Translations under genes and position numbers: made by a program
Part shown: positions 1 through 8,649 of the stretch, one piece after another
Layout: the number at the start of each line of letters is the position of its first letter
How positions within the stretch are numbered: the first letter of the stretch is position 1
Source: a virus
IMG/VR virus record: IMGVR_UViG_3300029448_000565
Location: 1-20,435 of that record
Length of the DNA: 20,435 nucleotides
Direction: 5' to 3' (one strand)
The notes under the pieces: generated by a model
Told to the model about the DNA's origin: nothing
Seen by the model: the letters and a program-made list of their open reading frames with translations, nothing else
Database searches by the model: none

Positions 1-90
1 ACCACCACCACCGATGACGATGTATTCAAAATAACCTGGTGCATATACTTCTTGTGTCATCGCACCTAGTCTGTTTGCTCCTAGTGGCAT
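1..90 (-). CDS. Partial: N-terminus of a probable glycine-rich tail adhesin
   Basis: The first 30 codons of a gene are visible; the rest lies beyond the left edge. The ATG at 88-90 follows an AGGA Shine-Dalgarno element with about 7 nt spacing, and lies 47 nt past the tail fibre stop. The peptide starts MPLGANRLGAM, continues to a YFEYIVI beta-strand-like stretch, and enters a run of at least four glycines at the window edge. An aromatic/valine strand running into poly-glycine is typical of glycine-rich domains in phage tail tip and fibre proteins, which often follow the main fibre gene. The function is inferred from this short motif and from position. A cut-off structural protein of another type is possible. 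Confidence 0.6.
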   Translation of the reverse strand, partial: MPLGANRLGAMTQEVYAPGYFEYIVIGGGG

Positions 91-137
91 TTTATAATCC
101 TAATTTCCTAGCACCTAACATAAAGTTAATTACTCCG

Positions 138-3100
138 TTATGCCGCGTATGATTTAGAAAGATTACCTATGTAATTGGTACCATCGTTGAAAATAGTCAC
201 GACGTCTATAGCACTTGCGGCTGTTGATAATGTTTTTGATCCACCCGCAAATTTGACAGCAGTTGATCCGTCTGTTCCAAACGTTGCTGTTCTTGAACCT
301 GTACCATCTTGTGTGATGATAAGTGTTACAGAACCACCTGTTGGTAGGTTGCTGATAACAAATCCTGTGTTTGTTGCAAGTGTAACTGTGAACACGGATG
401 CCGCTGAACAATCAACTGTGATAGTTGATGAACTTGTGAGTGCATCAATGTTCTCTTGATAACTTTTCTTGAATTCTAATTTTTCTACTGCTTCGATATG
501 GTCTTCAATTGTTAATTTTGTAGTTGCACCCGATGACGCACCTTTGTTGATTGTTTTAACTCTAAATCCACCACCCCTGTTGGATGCTGAATGTGCCTCT
601 GATGCATATAGATCAACATTAGTGTTACCTGAATAGTATCCTGTACCGTCTGTGTCACCATTCCATCCTGCCGCAAAAAAGTTAAAAATAACATCTCCAC
701 TATCTAGATACGCATTTGTGCCGTGTGTGTTTGAATTTGATCTTGCGGCCCATAAAGAGTTGTAGGCATTGGTTGAGAAGTTGTTCAAGATCAATTGTGA
801 ATAGTGATATGAACCTGCTGAGTCAACCTGTAGTCCTGTTGGATCCAACATACCAACTTTACCGTCTGCTGATGTTTGGAAATCACCGTCTGCTTGGTCA
901 GTCAATACAATGTTACCACCACCTGTGGCAGTCGTCGCACCATCACCTATTCCAATGATTGGTGCATTTGAAATAATTTTTCCTGTGCCTGATGTGTCTA
1001 TGTGTAGATCTGCGTTTGAAGCCGCTGTTGAAATATGGTTGTCTGTGATTGTTACACCACTTGCAGTGATATCACCGTTCTGTAGTGTTACACCACCTAT
1101 GCTGTTGATGTAAGAGTCATCATTTGTGTAGAATCCGTATTTGTTTGTGCCTCCTAATCCATCAACAAAAACTCCGTATTCGTTTGTGATGGCACCATCA
1201 CCTGATGAACCTTTGACTGCATAGTGATATGCGTTTGTCATTGCAACAGTTTCTGATGTGCCTTCTCCCAATGCTATGTCTGTGACAAAACCATAACCTG
1301 AAGTTATAGTCAGTCCACCACCGTTGTCTGTTCCTGTGGTGTTCAATGATGAATACACACCTGTGATGTTGTTCAACGTTGATGCCGCTGATGTTGATGT
1401 GTTTTTGATCATAGTCTCTGCATAACGAGTGACTATACCTTTGAAATAGTTTGCTGATGATGTGATAGAGAAGCCTTTCATATCCATCAATGAGAATGTT
1501 CCTGATCTCCATCTTGCGTGTGAGTTTGAACTTGAACTTGCTAGTGATACTGATAAGAAATCACCGTTCGCATATCTTCTGTCTCCCGAATCAGAGAATA
1601 TAGAACTTGCGTTGGCATCCTGTTCAGAGAATACCCTGTTTGCACCAAAGTCGTATCTTGTGTTTGAGTCAAATACACCATCTACAGTTGCACCGTTGGG
1701 TGAGAATTCTATAGATCCTGTTCCGTTTGCTTGGAAGAACAATGAGTCATTTGATCTTGTTGTCTTAATAACATTGTCATCAATTGATACAGCGTCATTG
1801 GCTATTGAAGTTGTTGCTGTTATGTTGCCTGTAACTGCTAGAGTTGATCCGTTAAATGTTAAATTTGATTCTGCTGTGATTGGTGATGTGCCTGTTCCTG
1901 TTAGTACTGCATTGTCAGTCAATGATGAAGCACCTGTACCACCATCTGCCACTGTTAAATCTGTTATTCCTGTAATTGTTCCGCTTGTGATTGCGGCTTT
2001 TGTTATAGCAACTGATCCTGTACCATTTGCTGATATCTCTAGATCAGCGTTTGAGGCATTTGACGAAATAGTGTTGTCGTTGATAGTTACACCGTCCAAC
2101 GTTGAACTGCCTGTGTTTGCAAAACTTGTTAGTCCTGAAATAGTACCACCTGTTATAGCGGCATTTGTTGCTTCTATGGTTGCAACTTTTAAATTACCTG
2201 CTGTTACAGAGATACCACCTGACTTGTCACCTGCTGTCGCAGTTGTTGTTCCAAGTGTGAATTCGTCTTCTGACTCATCCCAAATGATCGCGGCATTGTT
2301 TCCTGTCGATCCACGTTCAATGATTATACCAGCATCGTTCAACGATTGTGATATACCTGAATTTAATTCTATGATGTTGTCTTCTATGGTTGTGTTTGTT
2401 GTGTTGATGGTTGTCGTGCTACCACTAACAGTCAAGTTACCTGATATTGTTTGATTACCTGTTACTGCAAGTGTGCTTGATCCCGCTTGCCATTCCAACG
2501 CACCTGAAACTGCTATTGCACTTGAGCCATTTCCTAATAATAATTGATTTGCTGTAAATGTACTTGCACCTGTTCCACCGTCTGCTACTGCAAGATCAGT
2601 GATGCCTGTTATCGTTCCGCTAGTGATACCAACTGCTCCTGTGATATCTACATTTTCAGCCAATGTGATTTTTGTTGAATCATCTGAACTGATTGTGGTA
2701 CCATTGACTTTAACTGCACCCAATATAACATTTCCAGTACCTGCAGGTTGTAATGATAAATCTTCATTGCTTCTTCTTCCGGATATTACACCTGAACCTG
2801 CATCTATTTTGATAGACTCTGTTTGGATGTATGAATCATCACCTGTTGTTTGGATGTATCCATAACCAGTGACGTTGTTGCTTAATGTTATGCCTGCACT
2901 TGATGAAAGTTGCAAAGCATTTCCATCTTCGTTTGTGACGTTACCAACAAAATTGTGTGAATTGCTTAATAATTTTACATCACTGCCTGGTCTGATCTCA
3001 CCTGTACCTGCTGGATCAATGATCAAATCTTCATTGCTTCTCAATCCAACGATGGTGTTGTCTGTGATTCTTATTGCATCGTTTTCAATGCTGGTTGTTG

Positions 3101-4253
3101 CAGTGACTGATCCTGTTACGCTCGTGTTTGCATTCAAGACTATGCTTCCTGATCCTGATGGATCCAAAGTTAAGTCTGCATTTGATGGTGATATTAGTGT
3201 TGACCCCGTTGCAGTAAGATCACCTATGCCTGTTGCGGCATCTTGTGTATCCACATATGCCTTAATTGCTTTTGCACTTGCTAAAGTGTCATCTGATCCA
3301 GATACGCTCGAAAGATCCGTATCTAAAACACCTGATTTTAAATTATCAACTTCTATGTTTGAAACTGTGTTGTTGTCTACATCAATTGTTTTGTTTGTTA
3401 ATGATTGCGATCCTGTAAGTGTTGTAACTGTTGAATCAATTGCAAGTGTTACTGTGTTTGATGTTGCACTTGATGATAAACCTGTTCCACCAGCAACTGT
3501 CAATGTTTCACTGTCTAGGTCAATAGCAATCGTGCCACTGTCTGTGGTGATGTCTAAATCTTCTGCTGTGATCTGTGTGTCTACGTAATCTTTTACTGCG
3601 GCTGATGTTGGTAGTGTTGTGTCATTGTCATTTGAACCAATGCCTTCTGACTCTGTTACTAGTGTTGCCGCTTTGATGTTGTCTACTTCTAAATTTGTTA
3701 TTGTGTTGTTGTCTGCGTCAATGGCTTTGTTTGTAAGTGTTTGTGAACCTGTCAATGTCACATCACCTGTTGCTGATGTTGTTGCCTCTGCGTTACCTGA
3801 AGAGTCAAAACCTAAAACTTTGTTTGCTCTTGTTGCCGCGTCAGGTATTGTCATTGTAGCAGTATCGGTGTTTGGTTCTGCTGTTGATATTGCTCTGTTT
3901 TCAATTTTGTCTGTTGCGTCGATCACTGCCTGTGATAAACGATCAAATTCTGCGTTAACTGTGTTTGCCAAGAATGCACCCGACTGTGTGAAGTCTGTTG
4001 TTCTTGCTAGATTTGTGTCTCTGACAAATGTTATGACTGTGCTGTCGCTGGGTGCTGATACAAATACAACTGATCCTGTACCTGAAGTACCTGAATCAAA
4101 CGAAATAGTATAATGTGTTGTTAATGTTTTTTTAGTAGAGCCTTCATATACTGCAATAGACGAACTGTCCGCTATCTCAAAATTGAAAGTAAATGAAACA
4201 GTACTTCCATCTGCTGTGTATGCCACTCTAGGCGTTGTTGTTGATGTTGTCAT
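138..4253 (-). CDS. Tail fibre protein, T7 gp17-like N-terminus, 1371 aa
   Basis: This is the receptor-binding tail fibre subunit, expected to form a trimer attached to the tail. Residues 1-120 (TPRVAYTADG, FTFNFEI, a VITFVRDT strand, then FDRLSQAVIDATDKIENRA) match the style of the T7 gp17 N-terminal tail-attachment domain. Residues 160-1100 are low-complexity Ser/Thr/Asn/Gly/Asp sequence with several internal repeats, as expected for a triple-stranded beta shaft. Residues 1260-1371 form a conserved-looking C-terminal domain with a DGTGSRTATF stretch, also common at the end of marine phage fibres. The protein is far longer than T7 gp17 (553 aa), the extra length being repeats. TAGGAG lies 12 nt before the ATG, a rather long spacing. 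It is the last gene of the ejection-protein block. No chaperone-like domain was recognised. Confidence 0.9.
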   Translation of the reverse strand: MTTSTTTPRVAYTADGSTVSFTFNFEIADSSSIAVYEGSTKKTLTTHYTISFDSGTSGTGSVVFVSAPSDSTVITFVRDTNLARTTDFTQSGAFLANTVNAEFDRLSQAVIDATDKIENRAISTAEPNTDTATMTIPDAATRANKVLGFDSSGNAEATTSATGDVTLTGSQTLTNKAIDADNNTITNLEVDNIKAATLVTESEGIGSNDNDTTLPTSAAVKDYVDTQITAEDLDITTDSGTIAIDLDSETLTVAGGTGLSSSATSNTVTLAIDSTVTTLTGSQSLTNKTIDVDNNTVSNIEVDNLKSGVLDTDLSSVSGSDDTLASAKAIKAYVDTQDAATGIGDLTATGSTLISPSNADLTLDPSGSGSIVLNANTSVTGSVTATTSIENDAIRITDNTIVGLRSNEDLIIDPAGTGEIRPGSDVKLLSNSHNFVGNVTNEDGNALQLSSSAGITLSNNVTGYGYIQTTGDDSYIQTESIKIDAGSGVISGRRSNEDLSLQPAGTGNVILGAVKVNGTTISSDDSTKITLAENVDITGAVGITSGTITGITDLAVADGGTGASTFTANQLLLGNGSSAIAVSGALEWQAGSSTLAVTGNQTISGNLTVSGSTTTINTTNTTIEDNIIELNSGISQSLNDAGIIIERGSTGNNAAIIWDESEDEFTLGTTTATAGDKSGGISVTAGNLKVATIEATNAAITGGTISGLTSFANTGSSTLDGVTINDNTISSNASNADLEISANGTGSVAITKAAITSGTITGITDLTVADGGTGASSLTDNAVLTGTGTSPITAESNLTFNGSTLAVTGNITATTSIANDAVSIDDNVIKTTRSNDSLFFQANGTGSIEFSPNGATVDGVFDSNTRYDFGANRVFSEQDANASSIFSDSGDRRYANGDFLSVSLASSSSNSHARWRSGTFSLMDMKGFSITSSANYFKGIVTRYAETMIKNTSTSAASTLNNITGVYSSLNTTGTDNGGGLTITSGYGFVTDIALGEGTSETVAMTNAYHYAVKGSSGDGAITNEYGVFVDGLGGTNKYGFYTNDDSYINSIGGVTLQNGDITASGVTITDNHISTAASNADLHIDTSGTGKIISNAPIIGIGDGATTATGGGNIVLTDQADGDFQTSADGKVGMLDPTGLQVDSAGSYHYSQLILNNFSTNAYNSLWAARSNSNTHGTNAYLDSGDVIFNFFAAGWNGDTDGTGYYSGNTNVDLYASEAHSASNRGGGFRVKTINKGASSGATTKLTIEDHIEAVEKLEFKKSYQENIDALTSSSTITVDCSAASVFTVTLATNTGFVISNLPTGGSVTLIITQDGTGSRTATFGTDGSTAVKFAGGSKTLSTAASAIDVVTIFNDGTNYIGNLSKSYAA
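975..3188 (-). repeat. Six copies of a 16-residue repeat in the tail fibre shaft
   Basis: A repeat of form (R/A/P)SN(E/A/D)(D/S)L-x4-(A/S/N)G(T/S)G-x-(I/V) occurs at fibre residues 356-371, 405-420, 494-509, 733-748, 833-848 and 1078-1093. In DNA these are 3141-3188, 2994-3041, 2727-2774, 2010-2057, 1710-1757 and 975-1022. Longer duplicated segments also exist: residues 167-194 against 279-306 (LTGSQ(T/S)LTNK, DNNT, EVDN), and 541-564 against 753-776 (ITSGTITGITDL, VADGGTGAS). Copies differ at protein level, so they are old duplications and not a recent tandem expansion. Confidence 0.85.
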
Positions 4254-4272
4254 AATATTTTCTTGCTCCTAC

Positions 4273-4283
4273 ATATTTAGCGG
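4273..4283 (-). promoter_or_regulatory. 11-bp shared upstream motif, copy 1 (before tail fibre)
   Basis: On the minus strand this reads CCGCTAAATAT. It lies directly after the stop of the upstream ejection protein and 19 nt before the tail fibre start. The same 11 bases occur at 15441-15451 ahead of the gp11-like gene. It may be a promoter core or a processing site, but two copies do not prove function. Confidence 0.35.
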
Positions 4284-4284
4284 T

Positions 4285-6936
4285 TTAATTTAATAAAGTA
4301 TTCGTAGGCAGTTTATCAAAAATTAAATTGTTGTATGAGCCGCCGTAACGTTTTTTCCTTGCTTCTTTCCTTATCCTCTTTTCTCTTCTCCGGTATCCTT
4401 TTGGATCAATCATCTCGTGCAAGTGCTCTGATAACCATTTTCTCACTAAAAGTTTTGTAATCCATAAGTTCTCCAAACCTGTTTGTCCCAATGCCATCCT
4501 TGTTATTTTGTATAGGCCTTTTCTAGTGGTCTCGTAATTCCTATCTTGTCCTTGTGCTTGTAGTAGTAATCCACCACCTGCTTGTAAAACAACTGCATCT
4601 AACAATTTTGCGGCATCAATGATAGTTGGTCCAAGTTGGTTTCCTAATATTTCTAATGCTGTGCTACGTCTCACTTTTGAATCTGGTGTGAACAGTTGTT
4701 CCATCAATTGATCTCCTCCATTTGAAAAAAATATGTCACTCATTATTCCAAACGAACCACCCTGTATCAATGCTCTCTTCATAAACTCGCCGTCATCTAT
4801 TCTGTACGGCTGTTTACCTGCTATCACTTGTTTGAGTTGTAGCACGGCCGCACTTGAAACAGTGGTCATCGCCGCCAACATCATCAGGTTGGCTATTGCT
4901 TCTTCTTTGGGTGCTGACTTCCAATCTCTTGCAACAATCTTCCTCCAAAACGATATTGGATGTGATTTGAATTGTGTCATCGTTGATCCTACTTGCTGTC
5001 CAATCTTGTTGTCACTAAAAAATTTTGTAGTTAGTATGTCAAATTGTCCTGGTTTCATGACCATAGTGTCTACTGCGTCTGCCATAGTGGCTATTAATTT
5101 GTCTCTGGTGCTTTGTTTTCCAAATGCTACTTGGTGTTGTCTGTCTTGTATTTGGAACAAATCTAATCTTCCGTCAACGTCAAGTGGTTGATCGTTTAAC
5201 AAATCGCCCCAATCTTTTTTAGTAAGTCCAAATTTTTCAAAATTCTGTTTTACTGGTTTGCTGATGTTATCCCAATCGGTCCTGCTGGATATAAGGTCAC
5301 CTATGTTTAATGAATAAGCACCCGCGGCTTTTGCCTGTAGCGATCTAGTCCACCAGTTTAATCCTGAATACTTGAATATTAAATTAGCAAAACCACTACC
5401 ACCTTTTTGGAATCCTGTTTGTGAATCTGTTCCGTCGATCAAACCAAATCTTTCTGTGGCGCTGTCTAACCAACTCTCTTTCATCTCTAACACGTATCTC
5501 ATATTTCTTTTTGATCCTTCTCCATCAAACCAACTTGCCATTGTACGACTGGCGTCTACACCAAACAATCTTTTTCCTGCGTGTACAAATATTGGTAGAT
5601 CCATTAGTGCTGTTATTACTGCTGATCCCAATTTACTACCTGCCATAAATCCTCTTAATCCTGCAAGTCTTTGCACAAACTTTGAGTTCTCGTGTACTGA
5701 CGGATTGACTTGGTTCTCTAACCAACTGAACACACTCCTCATGACTCTGCCATCGTATTCACCACCTTCAAATCTGTTTCCAAATCCTTTGATGCCTTTG
5801 CTTGGATCACCTCTCTCCATACGTTTTTTCAATGCGTCTAAACCTCTTTGGTGATTGGGTCCTAGGAACCGTGTAAGTGTTACTTCTCTTGCAAGTTCTC
5901 TGGTGTGTTGTTCAATCAATTGTTTGCTTGTTGCGTTGTCTGAAAATTTTGTGTTTACTTCCGTAAATGCTGTGCCATCTCTGTATACCAACTGTTCTCT
6001 TTCGTTCTTTGCCAACGGATTGTTGTCTGTTTCATCTTTCAATCTCTTTTCACCTAATGTTCTCCAGTCTGACTCCCCTGTGCCTTTGGACATTTTTTTG
6101 TGTATATTTTGTGCAATAGTCCTCCTGTCTGCTATGGTTCCGTGTTTTGCTTCACTCAAACGAGGTGCAAGGTAATCCATAAATTCCTGTTCTTTCATTT
6201 TCTTTACAAGGGCGTGTTGGAATCTTACTTTGTTCCCCAACGTCGTTAACCTCATGGTTTTACCTGCCAATGAAAGTTTAGTCTGTGACGTGAGGCTGGT
6301 CTCTTCAAAATATGCTTTGGCAAGATCAAACGCTTTTTTGTTTCCTGTTCCTGCTTTAACAGTTGTTGGATTTTGAACAACATTGTAATATTCACTCCAA
6401 AAGTCTTTTTTGAATTCTGGTATTTCAACAAGTTCTTCAAATGTTTCACCTTCGTCGAGTATGTTTTTTATTTTGTTTGTGAGATCTCCAAACATTGAGT
6501 TCTGTTCACTCCTCAACATCAACTCCATTGGTGATGTGCCTCTGGTGTCGTTGGTGTTAACCAGTGTTCCTATGAATGCTCTTTCTCTAATTTGTTCTGG
6601 TGTTGGCTTTTTCTTTAGATCTGTTCTACTTTCATAATATTTTGTTAAATTACGTTCAACGTTTAAAATTGTTTCTGACAACCTCTCTTGGGAGTCAAGT
6701 TGTCTTAGTGTTGTTAATACATCTTCTGTGTTTGCAGAAGTTTCTACTTCATCAATACGTTTAACTTGTTTTTGTAGATTGGTTAATCCGTCGGGATTGA
6801 TGTCAGTGTCTGACTGACCCACCATTGCTTGGTCTTTCCTAAAATTGTCAACTTGTCCTAGGAGTTTTTCTTTTTCTGCATCATCAAGTGTTCTGCCTGT
6901 GGTCCTTGTGAAGTCATCAAAACATTTTTTACTCAT
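4285..6936 (-). CDS. Internal virion / DNA ejection protein, C-terminal gp16-like part, 883 aa
   Basis: This is a large virion protein in the T7 gene 16 position, immediately before the tail fibre gene. Such proteins leave the capsid at infection and help form the conduit across the host envelope. It begins MSKKCFDDF and has long charged helical stretches at residues 1-450. A hydrophobic and aromatic region follows (FKYSGLNWWTRSLQAKAAGA), then a QFKSHPISFWRK segment, and then a hydrophobic stretch (AIANLMMLAAMTTVSSAAVL). The C-terminus is strongly basic (RRREKRIRKEARKKR). This layout is usual for the C-terminal portion of large phage ejection proteins. The ATG lies 1 nt after the previous stop (TAA-T-ATG) without a strong Shine-Dalgarno element, so translation is probably coupled. 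I see no enzymatic motif. The assignment rests on synteny and general style. Confidence 0.75.
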   Translation of the reverse strand: MSKKCFDDFTRTTGRTLDDAEKEKLLGQVDNFRKDQAMVGQSDTDINPDGLTNLQKQVKRIDEVETSANTEDVLTTLRQLDSQERLSETILNVERNLTKYYESRTDLKKKPTPEQIRERAFIGTLVNTNDTRGTSPMELMLRSEQNSMFGDLTNKIKNILDEGETFEELVEIPEFKKDFWSEYYNVVQNPTTVKAGTGNKKAFDLAKAYFEETSLTSQTKLSLAGKTMRLTTLGNKVRFQHALVKKMKEQEFMDYLAPRLSEAKHGTIADRRTIAQNIHKKMSKGTGESDWRTLGEKRLKDETDNNPLAKNEREQLVYRDGTAFTEVNTKFSDNATSKQLIEQHTRELAREVTLTRFLGPNHQRGLDALKKRMERGDPSKGIKGFGNRFEGGEYDGRVMRSVFSWLENQVNPSVHENSKFVQRLAGLRGFMAGSKLGSAVITALMDLPIFVHAGKRLFGVDASRTMASWFDGEGSKRNMRYVLEMKESWLDSATERFGLIDGTDSQTGFQKGGSGFANLIFKYSGLNWWTRSLQAKAAGAYSLNIGDLISSRTDWDNISKPVKQNFEKFGLTKKDWGDLLNDQPLDVDGRLDLFQIQDRQHQVAFGKQSTRDKLIATMADAVDTMVMKPGQFDILTTKFFSDNKIGQQVGSTMTQFKSHPISFWRKIVARDWKSAPKEEAIANLMMLAAMTTVSSAAVLQLKQVIAGKQPYRIDDGEFMKRALIQGGSFGIMSDIFFSNGGDQLMEQLFTPDSKVRRSTALEILGNQLGPTIIDAAKLLDAVVLQAGGGLLLQAQGQDRNYETTRKGLYKITRMALGQTGLENLWITKLLVRKWLSEHLHEMIDPKGYRRREKRIRKEARKKRYGGSYNNLIFDKLPTNTLLN

Positions 6937-6937
6937 A

Positions 6938-8638
6938 TTATATTCTCGGTATACAAGCGAACAAATCTTCTTTGGCTTGTAATTCCGTTGCTCCTCTGTT
7001 TTGTTTTTCTAATTGTTTTAGTAGTATTTCTCTCATTTCTTTTTCATTGCCTGATAGGTCTTTTGAAACTTTCAATGCGTTGCCTTTCTTGTCAACTGTC
7101 CTCAACACCATGGTGTCTTGATCAAACGCCATACCTATTCTTTTTAATCTTCCCATTGTTATGCCTCTACCTGTTATGATGGCTTTGATGAAGTTTGATG
7201 AATCACCTTTGTTCTTGTTGTATTCTGTGCCACGACCTGACGTGGACGCATCAACATCATTTAAATTTTTGTGTGATTGAAGTGTTCTCTGTGATTGTTC
7301 TTTAATTGTCTCTCTGCCGTTGATTATGTCAAGTGGTTGTTCAGCATTAACCTGACTAGATGATTTAACCGTTTTGTTTGGTTCTGGCACTTCTGCATCT
7401 ATAGTGTATTTTTTTAATTTTTCTGTTTCTTTGGCACTTAATTTAGTTGTCTTGCCATTTTTTACTCTGAATGCTTGACTAATCTCTCCAGCATCGTTTA
7501 ATTTAAATTGTATGACTTCACCTTCTATTGTTCTCTCAACCATTGTTGTGTCAAGTTTGCTTTTTATTCCTGTCGCTTTCTCTGTGTCTGCTATCCATTT
7601 TTTAAGATTTGGTCTAAAGAAAGTTTGTTCATTGCCGTCATCGAACTCAAAACGTATTTGTTTATCATCGCTAATTTTTTCGTCCAACGTCTTTGCTAAT
7701 TTTAATATTTGGTTCCTGCTACCTTTAACTACAACTGTGCCTGCATCATTTGATATGCTGATTGATTGTTCAAATGGTTTTGAACTCGTGTCTCCATATG
7801 TGTCCACGTAGATAGTTTCCGGTATGTCATCAAGGTTCCTGTTGGCTATGTTTGTGTTGTCAACGGCCCTTGAAGCAAGACTTATTTGAAATCCATCTAT
7901 CAAACCTTTTACTTGATCACTTACTTCAAAATTTTCGTCTGTCTCTTTGTGTTTTGAGATGTGTTCATCTACCGCACTTTTGCCTGGATAGTTTCCAATG
8001 TTTCCACCACTCATTCTGTCAAACAATGCTTTGACTCCTCTGCCTGCACCATATAATCCAACACCTGCACCAAATGCCAATCCAATATTCAACATGGCAT
8101 CATTGGCTGTGTACTCTTCGCCTCTGGCTTCATATCCTTTTCTGTATAGCGGAACAAGTCCAACTTCTATAGCGGCGTTGCCTGCACCAACTCTAGCGGC
8201 GTTCTTTAAAAAAGTATATCCTGCTTTGGCTGTTCCTAGTGGTAACAAGTTTACTGGGTCTAATATAGCACCCCCAAACATTCCTATCATCTGTCCTGCC
8301 GCACCAAGTGATGAACTTTTGTTCATGGTGTCTTCTGCTTCTCTTCTAAAGTCGTAATTTTCTTTTATTCCTGCGGCATAATCTAGTGTAAGGTATGGTT
8401 CCCAAGCCACTCCTGGTGTGTAGTATGGGTGTGACTCGTTCCATTGGTCTTCTGGTATGTAATCAGTGCCGTGTATCTGTGCTGTGGCTTTTGCATTAAG
8501 ATTTGTTAACATCGATATAGATGTTTCACGTAAACCTTGTAAACCACCAATTGCTAAATTTTCTCCAAATGATCTTTGTCTGATCTGTGCATCAGCGGGC
8601 GACTCTATTTTGTTTCTTCTTAAACCTTTTATAGGCAT
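6938..8638 (-). CDS. Internal virion / ejection protein, N-terminal gp16-like part, 566 aa
   Basis: This structural protein lies between the gp15-like and the larger gp16-like genes. The start is clear: AAGGAG with 6 nt spacing before the ATG. Residues 1-110 are polar, with a YYTPGVAWEPY segment. Residues 110-210 are Gly/Ala-rich and partly hydrophobic (AGQMIGMFGGAILDPVNLLP, then FGAGVGLYGAGRG), the type of segment found in membrane-interacting ejection proteins. The second half is highly charged. It ends with LFACIPRI one base before the next start. With the 883-aa neighbour it totals 1449 aa, close to T7 gp16 (1318 aa), so the pair may be a naturally split gp16. No lytic transglycosylase motif of the T7 gp16 N-terminus was recognised. 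Confidence 0.7.
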   Translation of the reverse strand: MPIKGLRRNKIESPADAQIRQRSFGENLAIGGLQGLRETSISMLTNLNAKATAQIHGTDYIPEDQWNESHPYYTPGVAWEPYLTLDYAAGIKENYDFRREAEDTMNKSSSLGAAGQMIGMFGGAILDPVNLLPLGTAKAGYTFLKNAARVGAGNAAIEVGLVPLYRKGYEARGEEYTANDAMLNIGLAFGAGVGLYGAGRGVKALFDRMSGGNIGNYPGKSAVDEHISKHKETDENFEVSDQVKGLIDGFQISLASRAVDNTNIANRNLDDIPETIYVDTYGDTSSKPFEQSISISNDAGTVVVKGSRNQILKLAKTLDEKISDDKQIRFEFDDGNEQTFFRPNLKKWIADTEKATGIKSKLDTTMVERTIEGEVIQFKLNDAGEISQAFRVKNGKTTKLSAKETEKLKKYTIDAEVPEPNKTVKSSSQVNAEQPLDIINGRETIKEQSQRTLQSHKNLNDVDASTSGRGTEYNKNKGDSSNFIKAIITGRGITMGRLKRIGMAFDQDTMVLRTVDKKGNALKVSKDLSGNEKEMREILLKQLEKQNRGATELQAKEDLFACIPRI

Positions 8639-8649
8639 CTAGGTCTCCT

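Noticed and set aside
1462-2454. A 330-codon open frame on the plus strand
   Set aside because: It lies wholly within the tail fibre gene; the repetitive Ser/Thr/Val codons of the fibre leave the opposite strand open. It has no clear ribosome site, and its product is a Val/Pro/Ser mirror of the fibre repeats.
2869-3588. A 239-codon open frame on the plus strand
   Set aside because: Same antisense artefact of the fibre gene's low-complexity codons.
138-4253. CRISPR-like array in the repeat region
   Set aside because: Repeats are diverged, coding and unevenly spaced; they encode the fibre shaft.
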